NCBI GenBank assembly: GCA_947494545.1
Contig: CANLVH010000021.1
Location: 1 to 35,222 of the forward strand
Direction: 5' to 3'
DNA from: an uncultured Mesonia sp.
GTDB taxonomy: Bacteria > Bacteroidota > Bacteroidia > Flavobacteriales > Flavobacteriaceae
DNA: 35,222 nt
Shown here: positions 22,328 through 31,065 of the stretch, piece by piece
How the letters are laid out: every line of letters begins with the position of its first letter
Numbering within the stretch: position 1 is the first letter of the stretch
Notes under the pieces: generated by a model
Seen by the model: the letters and a program-made list of their open reading frames with translations, nothing else
Told to the model about the DNA's origin: nothing
Database searches by the model: none
Program-made: the position numbers and the translations under genes

Positions 22328-23941
22328 TTGCTAGTGAGTTTTCAAAGATTTGAATATATTTTGAAAAAATGCGCCGTTGATCTACCCCAAAAGAAATATT
22401 TCCTGCAAATACAATACCTAGCGCAAAACGCCAATTGGACACGTAATTATCTTTATCCTACTAACAGCATTAAATTAATAGGTCATACCAGCGGACAAAC
22501 TGATTATACCTATGATACTGCCGGAAATATGCTAACGATGCCGCACTTAAATGAAATGGGTTGGGATGAAGATGATATGTTGGTGGAAGCCGATTTAGGT
22601 GGAGGCGGAACCGCCTATTACTGTTATGATAGTCAAGGGCAACGAGTAAGGAAAGTAGTGGTAAATGGAAGCGTAAAAAAAGAAAGATTATACGTAGGTG
22701 AATGGGAGCTTTGGCAACAAAGCAGTTCAGAAACTATACAAACCGAACGCGAGACACTAGGTATTAACGATGACGAAAAAACATTCTTACAATTAGAAAC
22801 TTTAACGGTGAATAATGGTAATATTGTAGCAACTCCCAATACTAATTGGCGATATCAATATGATAATCATTTAGGTTCTGCTTGTTTAGAGTTGGATGAT
22901 TCTGCTAATGTTATTTCATTTGAAGAATATTATCCATTTGGAACATCAAGTTATCGCTCTGGTAAAAGCGAAAGCGAAGTTAAATTAAAGCGTTACCGGT
23001 ATTGTGGGAAGGAAAGAGATGAGGAAACAGGATTCTATTATTATGGTGCCAGGTATTATGCCGCTTGGATTGGAAGGTTTATTTCTATAGATCCATTGGC
23101 GGAAAAGTTTCCTCAACTTACCCCTTATAATTATGCTGGGAATAAGTGTATTACGCATAAGGATTTAGAGGGATTGCAGAGTACAGACGACAATGAAGAG
23201 GATGTAAATGAAAATAAACCTCAGCCGAGAGATGAATACGAAGAAGAAATTTTAGCTGATAAACCTGATATTGTTTTTACTGCTAATTACGGATGGGTTG
23301 ATACTTCACACGCTTTTACCAATACTAATAGGACTGATGAACCATATATAGGAGTTGAATCCTTATGGAATCAGTTAAAAAATAAACCAAGTTCTGACCA
23401 AGTTTATGAAGGTTACTATTCGGTTAACTATAAACAGGATGTAATTACAGGTTTTGGATTGATTTCAATTGGAATTGAGAGGCAGTACTTAGTAAAGGAA
23501 GGTCTTAGTCTCGATGAGAGAAAATCTATAGCCCTAGCTATTTTTCAGGATGTTTCAAATGCTTTTGAAACATTTCAAAATGTACATCCGATTTCAGAAT
23601 CATCCTATTCTCCTGAAGATTTACCATCAAATATGTTGAGTTTTTATAGAATAGTAGAAGGAATTAGTGAGAATGAAATTAGGAAATTAATACAGCCTTT
23701 ATCATCCGAAAAATCTCTTGAAGTCTACCGTAGTTATCCTGGTACCTTTACTAAAGAACGCTATAAAAATAGAAGCTTTAAACCAAGGTATTTTGATACG
23801 CCCTATACGTCATCTAGTTTTGGAATACCCGATAAACTTAATACAATAAAACCTGCAACTATAAAATCATATAAAGAATTTGGTCAAGCAAATTTGATTT
23901 TACTTGAGCAAGATTTAATTAGATTTAGAAATAAAAGATAA
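22328..23941 (+). CDS. Orphan tip 4: RHS core with unidentified toxin tip
   Basis: The open frame starts at a TTG, but RHS homology begins only near 22397 (LQIQYLAQNANWTRNYLYP), so the first 23 residues are probably spacer. The RHS core is intact to the hinge DLEGLQ at 23162-23179. The tip is about 254 residues. Its phrase ANYGWVDTSHAF, with later ESSYSPEDLPSN, loosely recalls DUF4056-type proteins, which have a similar D..H motif, but I am not certain. SLDERKSIALAIFQDVSNAFE suggests a helical catalytic domain. A lipoprotein gene follows after seven bases. With no cocoon or real start it is probably a stored tip. Confidence 0.7.
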   Translation: MLVSFQRFEYILKKCAVDLPQKKYFLQIQYLAQNANWTRNYLYPTNSIKLIGHTSGQTDYTYDTAGNMLTMPHLNEMGWDEDDMLVEADLGGGGTAYYCYDSQGQRVRKVVVNGSVKKERLYVGEWELWQQSSSETIQTERETLGINDDEKTFLQLETLTVNNGNIVATPNTNWRYQYDNHLGSACLELDDSANVISFEEYYPFGTSSYRSGKSESEVKLKRYRYCGKERDEETGFYYYGARYYAAWIGRFISIDPLAEKFPQLTPYNYAGNKCITHKDLEGLQSTDDNEEDVNENKPQPRDEYEEEILADKPDIVFTANYGWVDTSHAFTNTNRTDEPYIGVESLWNQLKNKPSSDQVYEGYYSVNYKQDVITGFGLISIGIERQYLVKEGLSLDERKSIALAIFQDVSNAFETFQNVHPISESSYSPEDLPSNMLSFYRIVEGISENEIRKLIQPLSSEKSLEVYRSYPGTFTKERYKNRSFKPRYFDTPYTSSSFGIPDKLNTIKPATIKSYKEFGQANLILLEQDLIRFRNKR

Positions 23942-23948
23942 TAAAAAA

Positions 23949-24362
23949 ATGAAATTTTTAAATGTTATAGTGATTCTTTGTGTTTTCTTTCTTGCTTCGT
24001 GTTTTTCAAATAAATATGAATACATTGGGGAAAAGAAAGTTTTAGACAGTGATAATTTATATATAAAATTTTATCAAAAAGATGTATTTGAACATATTTC
24101 TCCAATTCGTTTTGAGCTTTTAAATTATAAAGATTCGGTCTTGATATATAGAAAATACTTGACATCAGAAACTCCATTATTACCAAATGCGGAAAATTTT
24201 GAACCATTTTTATATGATAGTATTTTATACATCTGTTATCCTTATCCTGAAGTTAAGGTTATTGAAATAATAGACAAATCTAAATCACATTTATCACGAG
24301 ACTCTTTATTTAAAATAATTAAAAAACAAGATAGGAAATTAATTGATACCGAAAAACTGTAA
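23949..24362 (+). CDS. Probable immunity lipoprotein for tip 4
   Basis: This 137-residue protein has a clear lipoprotein signal peptide (ILCVFFLASC) and a short mixed-charge mature part with no family I recognise. It lies seven bases after tip 4, the regular place of an immunity gene in this array. Function is inferred from that place only. The next RHS copy begins about 56 bases after its stop. Confidence 0.65.
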   Translation: MKFLNVIVILCVFFLASCFSNKYEYIGEKKVLDSDNLYIKFYQKDVFEHISPIRFELLNYKDSVLIYRKYLTSETPLLPNAENFEPFLYDSILYICYPYPEVKVIEIIDKSKSHLSRDSLFKIIKKQDRKLIDTEKL

Positions 24363-24421
24363 TATTTTTTGTTCTGTCGAAACAGAATTAACTGAAATGC
24401 TGTTCAATTATTACAAAAATA

Positions 24422-25768
24422 TTGACTGAAACCAACTTGGATGATGGTGGCACCGCTTATTACCGTTATGATGGTCGAGGACAAAGGGTACGCAAAGTAA
24501 TTGTAAATGGAAACGTAAAAAAGGAAAGGTTGTATGTGGGAGAATGGGAATTGTGGCAACAGAGTACAAATGATACGATTGAAACCGAACGGGAAACCTT
24601 AATTATTGCTGATGACCAAAAGAGTTTTTTACAATTAGAAACTTTAACTGTTAATAATAGCAATACCGTGGCAACTCCCAATACTAATTGGCGTTACCAA
24701 TATGATAACCATTTAGGATCTGCTTGTTTGGAATTGGATGAAAATGCTGCTGTTATTAGCTATGAAGAATATTATCCTTTTGGATCAACGAGTTACAGAA
24801 GTGGTAAATCTGTTGCTGAGGTTTCATTAAAAAGATATAGGTATTGCGGAAAGGAAAGAGATGAAGAAACAGGATTTTACTACTATGGAGCACGATATTA
24901 CGCCGCTTGGATAGGAAGGTTTATTTCTGTTGATCCGTTGGCAGAAAAGTTCCCGCAATTGAGCCCTTATAATTATGCGGGGAATAAGCCCATTACAGCT
25001 AAAGATTTAGAAGGATTGCAGAGTACTAGAGATACACCTCTCCTAGATTCTCCACACGCTAATGCAGATGTTACCGAGCCAAAGAACAAAAATACAGAAA
25101 GTACACCTATTTCTCCGTTAGAAGCTGCTATAATTTCAAAACATGTATATGGAGATGATATAGAGTTGATAGGAGGGTGGGAAGTATCGAGTTATGGAAA
25201 GAAAATACAATTAGAAAAAGAAAACATAGGATTCAAATCTCAATTGTATGAAAGAACTGTTAATGGAGAAAAAGAATATATTTATGCTACTGCTGGAACA
25301 GAAGACATGATAGATGCTAAAGAGGATATTAAGCAAATTTTTGGTCTATCAGAACAATATGAACTGTCAGTATATAATGCTAAAGTACTACATAGAGAAC
25401 TAAGTGGTAAAAAAATAACTTTTACAGGTCATTCATTAGGGGGTGGTTTAGCGGAAGCAAATGCAATAGCAACAGGGGATAATGCTATTACATTTAATGC
25501 TGCAGGATTGTCAGTTTTTTCACCTGGAGGTAATAAAGAATCGAGCACAACCGATGCCTATATCCTTACTACAGATCCTCTTAATGCAGGACAAGGTTTA
25601 GCGGGTCTTCCTACAGCTGGTGGAAGAAAACATTTTATTAAACCAGGAAGTTCACAAGGTGCTGCGAATGGTCATAGTATAGATTCAGTTATAGAAGCAT
25701 TAGAAACACATTCTTTTAAGCAATTTATTAAAAATTCTTTTAATAATTGGTTGGAATCACAAAAATAG
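24422..25768 (+). CDS. Orphan tip 5: RHS core fused to a class-3-type lipase toxin
   Basis: The frame starts at a TTG where RHS homology also begins (ATTGA at 24421 aligns with master about 16512). The core runs to the hinge DLEGLQ at 25004-25021. The tip of about 249 residues is an alpha/beta-hydrolase of lipase class 3 type. ITFTGHSLGGGLAEANA carries the nucleophile S338, D385 in TTDPLNAG is a good acid, and H418 in NGHSIDS is a good base. Such lipases are known bacterial-competition effectors that attack membrane phospholipids. Eleven bases later comes an ankyrin-repeat lipoprotein that should be its immunity. The RHS part closely resembles the active gene, so it looks fit to recombine. 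Confidence 0.82.
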   Translation: MTETNLDDGGTAYYRYDGRGQRVRKVIVNGNVKKERLYVGEWELWQQSTNDTIETERETLIIADDQKSFLQLETLTVNNSNTVATPNTNWRYQYDNHLGSACLELDENAAVISYEEYYPFGSTSYRSGKSVAEVSLKRYRYCGKERDEETGFYYYGARYYAAWIGRFISVDPLAEKFPQLSPYNYAGNKPITAKDLEGLQSTRDTPLLDSPHANADVTEPKNKNTESTPISPLEAAIISKHVYGDDIELIGGWEVSSYGKKIQLEKENIGFKSQLYERTVNGEKEYIYATAGTEDMIDAKEDIKQIFGLSEQYELSVYNAKVLHRELSGKKITFTGHSLGGGLAEANAIATGDNAITFNAAGLSVFSPGGNKESSTTDAYILTTDPLNAGQGLAGLPTAGGRKHFIKPGSSQGAANGHSIDSVIEALETHSFKQFIKNSFNNWLESQK

Positions 25769-25778
25769 GATTCAAATT

Positions 25779-26648
25779 ATGAAAAAAATAATTATATATT
25801 TTGTAACAATAATACTTATGGGTTGTAATAACAATAATTCAAAAAGTAATCCGGAAAAATTTTTAGGTAATGATTATCGATTATTTAAGGATTCTAACGT
25901 GTCAGAATTAGCGAAAGCAGTAGAAGAAGAAAACGTAGCTAAAATTAAAGAAGAAATAATTCAAAAAAAAATCAATGTCGATTATCAAGAACCTAAATAC
26001 GGTAGTACACTCTTGATGTTAGCTATTATGAATAATCAATATTTAAGTGCTAAAACATTAATTGAATTTGGTGCTAATCCAAATATATCAGATTCATACA
26101 AAGGAGAATCTGCAATGATTTGGGCAGCAAAAAATAATGACCCTAAATATTTAAAATTACTTTTAAAAAATAATGGAAATCCAAATAGGATTGATAATTG
26201 TAAATTTAAAAAGATTAATGATGCCAATCAAACTCCTTTATTAGCAGCTATTAGTCCCATAGATCCACACAGTTTAGAAAAAGTTAAAATTTTAGTTGAA
26301 GCTGGTGCAGATATAAATAATTATAATTCCAAAAATATTAAATCACCTCTTTCGAAGTCCATTATAATTGATAAATTAAATATTGCTTATTATTTATTGA
26401 TAAATGGAGCAGATTATGACTCAATACTTTATAATACAGTAGACGGTAAAGAAATTAAAATATTACAAGCTTTAAGGCGTAGTATAATCGAATTAAACTC
26501 TGAACAGTATAAGTATAAAATTAAAATAATTAAATTTTTAGAAGAGAAAGGATTGGATTATAGGAATGAACCTATCCCTGATTTTATTGTTAAGGAAATA
26601 AAGTCAAAATATCCAGATAATTGGCAAAATTATATAGAGAACTATTAG
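25779..26648 (+). CDS. Probable immunity lipoprotein for the lipase tip, ankyrin repeats
   Basis: This 289-residue protein has a lipoprotein signal (TIILMGC) and then ankyrin repeats over about residues 45-215. Typical phrases are GSTLLMLAIMNNQYLSAKTL with IEFGANPN, and VKILVEAGADIN. Ankyrin-repeat lipoproteins are known immunity partners of lipase effectors in type VI systems, so the pairing with the adjacent lipase tip is convincing. Anchoring in the envelope places the protective step in the periplasm. Binding of this lipase is still inferred. Confidence 0.8.
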   Translation: MKKIIIYFVTIILMGCNNNNSKSNPEKFLGNDYRLFKDSNVSELAKAVEEENVAKIKEEIIQKKINVDYQEPKYGSTLLMLAIMNNQYLSAKTLIEFGANPNISDSYKGESAMIWAAKNNDPKYLKLLLKNNGNPNRIDNCKFKKINDANQTPLLAAISPIDPHSLEKVKILVEAGADINNYNSKNIKSPLSKSIIIDKLNIAYYLLINGADYDSILYNTVDGKEIKILQALRRSIIELNSEQYKYKIKIIKFLEEKGLDYRNEPIPDFIVKEIKSKYPDNWQNYIENY

Positions 26649-26670
26649 TCTAAATTTTGGAGATATAAAC

Positions 26671-26940
26671 ATGATATCCGTGGGAACAGCTGCTTTTGGA
26701 GGGAAATTAGGTGCTCAAGCAATAGGATCAAGTTTTTCTTTAACTATTAATAGAGGGTTCAATAGATATAGCTTAGATAAAGCAGTAATGAATTTTACAG
26801 TAGGGCGCATAAATCATAGAATCGGCTCTTTTTCAAAAAATTTAGGTAGTAAATGGATGTTTAATAGTGGTTTTGGGAAAGCCTTCCTTCCCTCTCTTTC
26901 AATAGGAATTCAGTCAGGATTAAAATCAGCATCAAAATGA
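26671..26940 (+). CDS. Toxin remnant 6 without RHS core
   Basis: This 89-residue frame begins 22 bases after the ankyrin gene and has no RHS core before it. Its Gly/Ser-rich, basic sequence (GGKLGAQAIGSS, NRGFNRYSLD, GSKWMFNSGFGKAFLP) resembles the extreme C-terminal end of an RHS-type tip rather than a whole protein. It overlaps the next gene by ATGA, just as complete tips overlap their immunity genes. I read it as the stub of a cassette whose core and most of whose toxin were deleted. It might instead be a small membrane-active peptide. Confidence 0.5.
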   Translation: MISVGTAAFGGKLGAQAIGSSFSLTINRGFNRYSLDKAVMNFTVGRINHRIGSFSKNLGSKWMFNSGFGKAFLPSLSIGIQSGLKSASK

Positions 26941-27314
26941 AAAAAATAAATAAAAATAATTTATTCAAAATAATGCTTTTTGTAATTCTTACAGGAATAG
27001 CCTTAATGTTAGTTGTTCGCATTTATATACAATATCAAGAAGATCAAGAAATAAAAAAATATGAAGGAATTACGAAGGCTACTATTATAAAATTTGAACA
27101 TATTAATTTAACAGCTTATTATATTGATTACAAGTATTATGTAGAAGGGAAAAAATATATAGGAAGTACAGGAGTAGAACGATTTAGATGTGATAATGGT
27201 AAATGGGGTTGTTTAGGTGAAAAGTTTAAAGTAAGTTATTCTAAGAAAAAACCTTCTAAAAGTACCATTCATCTAGGAAAATATGAAAAATATAAAAGAA
27301 CTGTGGAATTTTAG
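26937..27314 (+). CDS. Probable immunity protein with one membrane helix, partner of remnant 6
   Basis: This 125-residue protein has one N-terminal membrane helix (FKIMLFVILTGIALMLVVRI) without a lipobox. A beta-rich domain follows with the pattern YYVEGKKYIGS ... GEKFKVSYSKKKPSKSTIH, similar in style to DUF3592-type small membrane proteins. It is coupled by ATGA to the toxin remnant. It is the only immunity candidate here that is membrane-spanning rather than lipidated. It could still protect against siblings that carry the full toxin. Confidence 0.6.
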   Translation: MKKINKNNLFKIMLFVILTGIALMLVVRIYIQYQEDQEIKKYEGITKATIIKFEHINLTAYYIDYKYYVEGKKYIGSTGVERFRCDNGKWGCLGEKFKVSYSKKKPSKSTIHLGKYEKYKRTVEF

Positions 27315-27469
27315 ACTTTCAAGATATATAGAAAAAAGAAAAATAAAGACAAAAATAATGATTAATAATTAGCGGTTTTGAACCTAACGATCCTGACGAA
27401 CGAGCAGCCTGGTTATCGGCCAAAGCTTACAACACCCCAAGGGTTTTTGAACTGGATTCGCTAGGGCGC

Positions 27470-30133
27470 ATGTTTTTACGACGAAACGATAACGGAAACG
27501 AAGGTGCTCCTGTGTATTATGATACAAGGTTTGAACTAAGTATTAAAGGAAACAAACGTAAAATGATCGATGCCCGTGGAATGACCACGAAGTATAAAAC
27601 TGGTTTACACGACCCCAAAGTAGGGGAAGAGGGCGAAGAAGAACAGCTTTGGAGCCTTATTGATAATCCCGATAGCGGGAAAACTTGGCTGATGACTGAT
27701 GTCGCCAATAAACCGAGCTTCAAATGGGATAGCCGTGAATATCGCCAACGTTTGGAATATGATATTGCTCAACGCCCCATTGAAAAATGGGTGCAAGCTC
27801 CCACTAGCAGTAACGAAGTTTTAAAACAACAAACCGTATATGGCGAAACCGCCAATAGTCCTAGAACAGATAATCTATTGGGACAAGTCTTTGAACAATA
27901 CGATCAAGCAGGAAAGCAAAGTTATACAGCTTACGATTTTAAGGGGAATTTAAAAACCGAAGCACGACAATTTGCACAGGTTTTTGATGCGGTACTGGAT
28001 TATAGCGGAAGCGTAGCTTTGCAAACAGAAATTTATAGTACCTCCTATACCTACGATGCTTTAGATAGACCAACAAACAAAACCACTCCCGATAATAGTA
28101 CGGCTACCTACAGCTACACAAAAAATGCAATGCTAGAAAACCAAACGCTTGAGGTACGCGGCAGTGGTAACGAAGAACAGGCGATTAATGATATCACCTA
28201 TAATGCCAAAGGCCAACGTACCGATATCTATTATGCCAATGGTAGCAAAACAAAATATGAATACAATAAGGATACGTTTCGTATTATTCGTATATTAACT
28301 ACTAGAAATAATGGGCAAGAAGTTTTGCAAGACCTCAATTATACTTTTGATGCCGTAGGGAATATTACCCAACAGCAAGATGATGCCCAGCAAACCATTT
28401 ATTTTAGTAACCAAGTGGTACAGCCTCTTTGTAAATATACCTATGATGCTTTATACCGGCTAAAACAAGCCACGGGCAGAGAATTAAATGGATTAGTACA
28501 ACCTAGCGCAAGTGATTGTCCTATACAAACTCCGGTACCCGATACCGAAACCAATGCCTGTAGAAATTATACCTTAAATTATGATTATGACGAGTTAGGG
28601 AATATTTTACAGATGCAGCATATCGCGCAGAACGGAAACTGGACACGTAATTACTTTTATCCGAGCAATAGCAATAAATTATTAGGTCATACCAGCGGAC
28701 AAACTGATTATACCTATGATGCTTCTGGAAATATGCTAACGATGCCGCACTTAAATGAAATGGGTTGGGATGAAGATGATATGCTTATTGAAGCTGACTT
28801 GGGTGGAGGTGGAACTGCCTATTACCGTTACGATAGTAGCGGAAACCGAGTACGCAAAGTAATAGTAAATGGAAGCGTTAAAAAAGAAAGGTTGTACGTA
28901 GGAGAATGGGAATTGTGGCAACAGAGTACAAATGATACAATAGAAGCAGAGAGGGAAACTTTATCAATAACGGATAAAGAAAAAGTTTTTTTAAGATTAG
29001 AAACTCTACAAATAGATAACAGTAATAATATTTCTACTCTTAATACCAACTGGCGCTATCAATATGAAAATCCCTTACAAAGCATATGTTTAGAACTGGA
29101 TGAAAGTGCTTCTGTAATTTCGTATGAAGAATTTTATCCCTTCGGAACAACCTCATATCGATCAGGAAAGAATCAAAGTGAGGTTAAGCTAAAGAGATAC
29201 CGTTATAATGGTAAGGAACGAGATGAAGAAACAGGTTTGTACTATTATGGAGCGAGATATTTGGCAGCTTGGATAGGTCGTTTTATTTCATCAGATCCAA
29301 TTGGTGATGATTTCCCTGGGCTTTCAAATTATCAATACGCTAGTAATAACCCAATTTTAAATATAGATTTAGATGGTCTGGAAGGAATAACAGGTTTCTT
29401 TTTTGGTGATCAAGCTACAGCTCAACTACAAGCTTATGATGCTCAACAAAAATGGGGGAATCCAGAAATAAATTCACCAAATAGTCAAAATGAAAATACC
29501 ACGGAAACTAATTGTTCAGATTCATCTTGTACTGAAGAAAGTTTACCAACAACAGAAGAAGCTAGGGTTAGGGCTTTCTTAAGTATGATTAGGGTTGGTG
29601 AAGGTACTGTTGGAGATGTGGGATATGAAACTCTCTTTGGAGGAGATTCTTTTATAGAGGATTATAATAAAGATTGGAGCAAACATCCAAGAATAACAAT
29701 CACTAAGAGTGGTTATACATCTTCAGCGGCAGGAGCTTATCAAATTTTAAAGGGTACATATGACTACTTAAAACCTTATAGAGAAAAATATAACGTAAAA
29801 GATTTTTCACCTGAATCACAAGATATGATGGCATTAATGATTTTAAAACACAAAAGAACAAATCAGTTGAGCGAGAGTAAAATTACTGAATGGGGAGAAA
29901 AGTTTAGAAATGCTTATGGAAATATAATTGAAATGCTTACTAATGGAGAAATTAAAAAAGCTATCTTAACAGCAAGTTTGGAATGGGCTAGTTTACCAGG
30001 TTCACCTTATGGTCAACCTCAGAAAAGTTATGATGATGCTATAAAACTTTATAACAAATATTTACAACAAGAATTATCAGGTGAAAGTAACTTAAAGCTA
30101 AAATCAGGATTTTTAAAACAATTTGAAAAATAA
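27470..30133 (+). CDS. Orphan tip 7: long RHS fragment fused to a lambda-endolysin-like (GH104) muramidase
   Basis: The RHS frame is open from 27362 and homology to the TcB-TcC gene begins at about 27371 (FEPNDPDERAAWL), so the ATG at 27470 may not be a true start. About 640 residues of RHS shell and core end at the hinge DLDGLE (29366-29383). The tip aligns by eye with phage lambda endolysin R throughout: FLSMIRVGEGT, GYETLFGGDSF, SSAAGAYQIL, DFSPESQDMMAL and EWASLPGSPYGQP. Glu711 in GEGT corresponds to the catalytic Glu of the GH104 family, which cleaves the glycan strands of peptidoglycan. The core just before the hinge is diverged (SDPIGDDFPGLSNYQYASNN), pointing to a separate origin. A lipoprotein gene follows after two bases. 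Confidence 0.88.
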   Translation: MFLRRNDNGNEGAPVYYDTRFELSIKGNKRKMIDARGMTTKYKTGLHDPKVGEEGEEEQLWSLIDNPDSGKTWLMTDVANKPSFKWDSREYRQRLEYDIAQRPIEKWVQAPTSSNEVLKQQTVYGETANSPRTDNLLGQVFEQYDQAGKQSYTAYDFKGNLKTEARQFAQVFDAVLDYSGSVALQTEIYSTSYTYDALDRPTNKTTPDNSTATYSYTKNAMLENQTLEVRGSGNEEQAINDITYNAKGQRTDIYYANGSKTKYEYNKDTFRIIRILTTRNNGQEVLQDLNYTFDAVGNITQQQDDAQQTIYFSNQVVQPLCKYTYDALYRLKQATGRELNGLVQPSASDCPIQTPVPDTETNACRNYTLNYDYDELGNILQMQHIAQNGNWTRNYFYPSNSNKLLGHTSGQTDYTYDASGNMLTMPHLNEMGWDEDDMLIEADLGGGGTAYYRYDSSGNRVRKVIVNGSVKKERLYVGEWELWQQSTNDTIEAERETLSITDKEKVFLRLETLQIDNSNNISTLNTNWRYQYENPLQSICLELDESASVISYEEFYPFGTTSYRSGKNQSEVKLKRYRYNGKERDEETGLYYYGARYLAAWIGRFISSDPIGDDFPGLSNYQYASNNPILNIDLDGLEGITGFFFGDQATAQLQAYDAQQKWGNPEINSPNSQNENTTETNCSDSSCTEESLPTTEEARVRAFLSMIRVGEGTVGDVGYETLFGGDSFIEDYNKDWSKHPRITITKSGYTSSAAGAYQILKGTYDYLKPYREKYNVKDFSPESQDMMALMILKHKRTNQLSESKITEWGEKFRNAYGNIIEMLTNGEIKKAILTASLEWASLPGSPYGQPQKSYDDAIKLYNKYLQQELSGESNLKLKSGFLKQFEK

Positions 30134-30135
30134 CT

Positions 30136-30576
30136 ATGAAGTCATTTTTAACTATTATTATATTGTTATTCCTTTTTTCTTGTAATAAACAATTTCCTAA
30201 AAATAAAACCTACTCCTGTAAGTATAACAATTATGGAGGTATCACTAAAATTTACAGTAAAGATAGTATTGAATTAGGCCTTGCAACCAATCAGGTTTGG
30301 ATCTTTGTTAGAGCCCAAAAAGAACCCAATTCAAAAAAATTTAATCTCTTTTTTACTGAAATTTCTGATTTAGGAAGAGGAGGAATGATGATACCGTGGA
30401 ATAATATCTCAAAAAATAAAGCAATAGGTAGTCTTTTTTTTATATCTGAAGATAAAATATTAATAAATTTTAAAGGCCTATATGATTCAAAAAAAAGTAA
30501 ATATATTAATTATCCTTTTGATTGGGACTCTTGTGATACTTTATATCTAAATAAAAAAAGAATCATTGATTTTTGA
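30136..30576 (+). CDS. Probable immunity lipoprotein for the muramidase tip
   Basis: This 146-residue protein has a standard lipoprotein signal (ILLFLFSC) and starts two bases after the muramidase tip, so it is the likely inhibitor of that enzyme. The mature part contains two further Cys residues (YSCKYN and WDSCDT) that could form a disulphide in the periplasm, and the phrase GRGGMMIPWNN. It does not match a lysozyme-inhibitor family that I can name. Function is inferred from position and export. Confidence 0.7.
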   Translation: MKSFLTIIILLFLFSCNKQFPKNKTYSCKYNNYGGITKIYSKDSIELGLATNQVWIFVRAQKEPNSKKFNLFFTEISDLGRGGMMIPWNNISKNKAIGSLFFISEDKILINFKGLYDSKKSKYINYPFDWDSCDTLYLNKKRIIDF

Positions 30577-30625
30577 TAGAATAAAAAAATAATTCCTGAG
30601 CGTTTTTTAAAATAATTATATAGAA

Positions 30626-31000
30626 ATGAAACGATATATCTATTTGATAATTTTAATGTTCAGCTGTATATTCGCCTTAAGTTGTGAAACATGTAATATA
30701 AAATATGGATCTTACGGTGGTGGAATGCTATTTCTTAAAAAAAGTAATAATAATATTATTGGAGAAATTAACATAATTCAGGGCGAACCGGCAGTAAAAT
30801 GTCACTTAACTTTTATAGTTAAGAGTGATAATACCAATTGTGAAAAACAAATCGAATTAAAAGATTCCTTTGGTAATTTGTACCCGGCTATTTTAAAGGT
30901 TAGAAATGATGAAATTTATATTCAGGCCATGGAGCAACTTGGTGCTTGCCAGAGAGTATTAGACCTTAAAAGCGGTGAAAGCTTTTCCTATGACAAATAG
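30626..31000 (+). CDS. Small exported Cys-rich protein, possible second immunity gene
   Basis: This 124-residue protein has a signal peptide ending FALSC, a plausible lipobox, so it is secreted or lipid-anchored. The mature part has five further Cys residues (ETCNIKYG, AVKCHL, TNCEKQ, GACQRV among them), unusual for this window, and a mainly beta pattern. It lies 49 bases after the muramidase immunity gene without a toxin before it. It may be an immunity gene left from a lost cassette or an accessory to the previous one. No family was recognised. Confidence 0.55.
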   Translation: MKRYIYLIILMFSCIFALSCETCNIKYGSYGGGMLFLKKSNNNIIGEINIIQGEPAVKCHLTFIVKSDNTNCEKQIELKDSFGNLYPAILKVRNDEIYIQAMEQLGACQRVLDLKSGESFSYDK

Positions 31001-31065
31001 TTTCCATAAATTATAAATCTTATTAAATAAATGAATTAATAAATTTATATGATTTGGTAGTAAGA

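Noticed and set aside
22328..22396. TTG-started extension of cassette 4 as a genuine N terminus
   Set aside because: It has no homology to the master gene, no promoter box and no signal; the RHS match begins only at about 22397.
15103..29385. Repeats that might be a CRISPR array or an insertion sequence
   Set aside because: The repeats are long, protein-coding RHS segments of different length. There are no short spaced repeats, no transposase and no terminal inverted repeats.
10768..30133. RHS proteins of a type VI secretion system
   Set aside because: No PAAR domain precedes the RHS part and no type VI genes are present. The SpvB domain, TcB middle region and neighbouring TcA make it a Tc complex.
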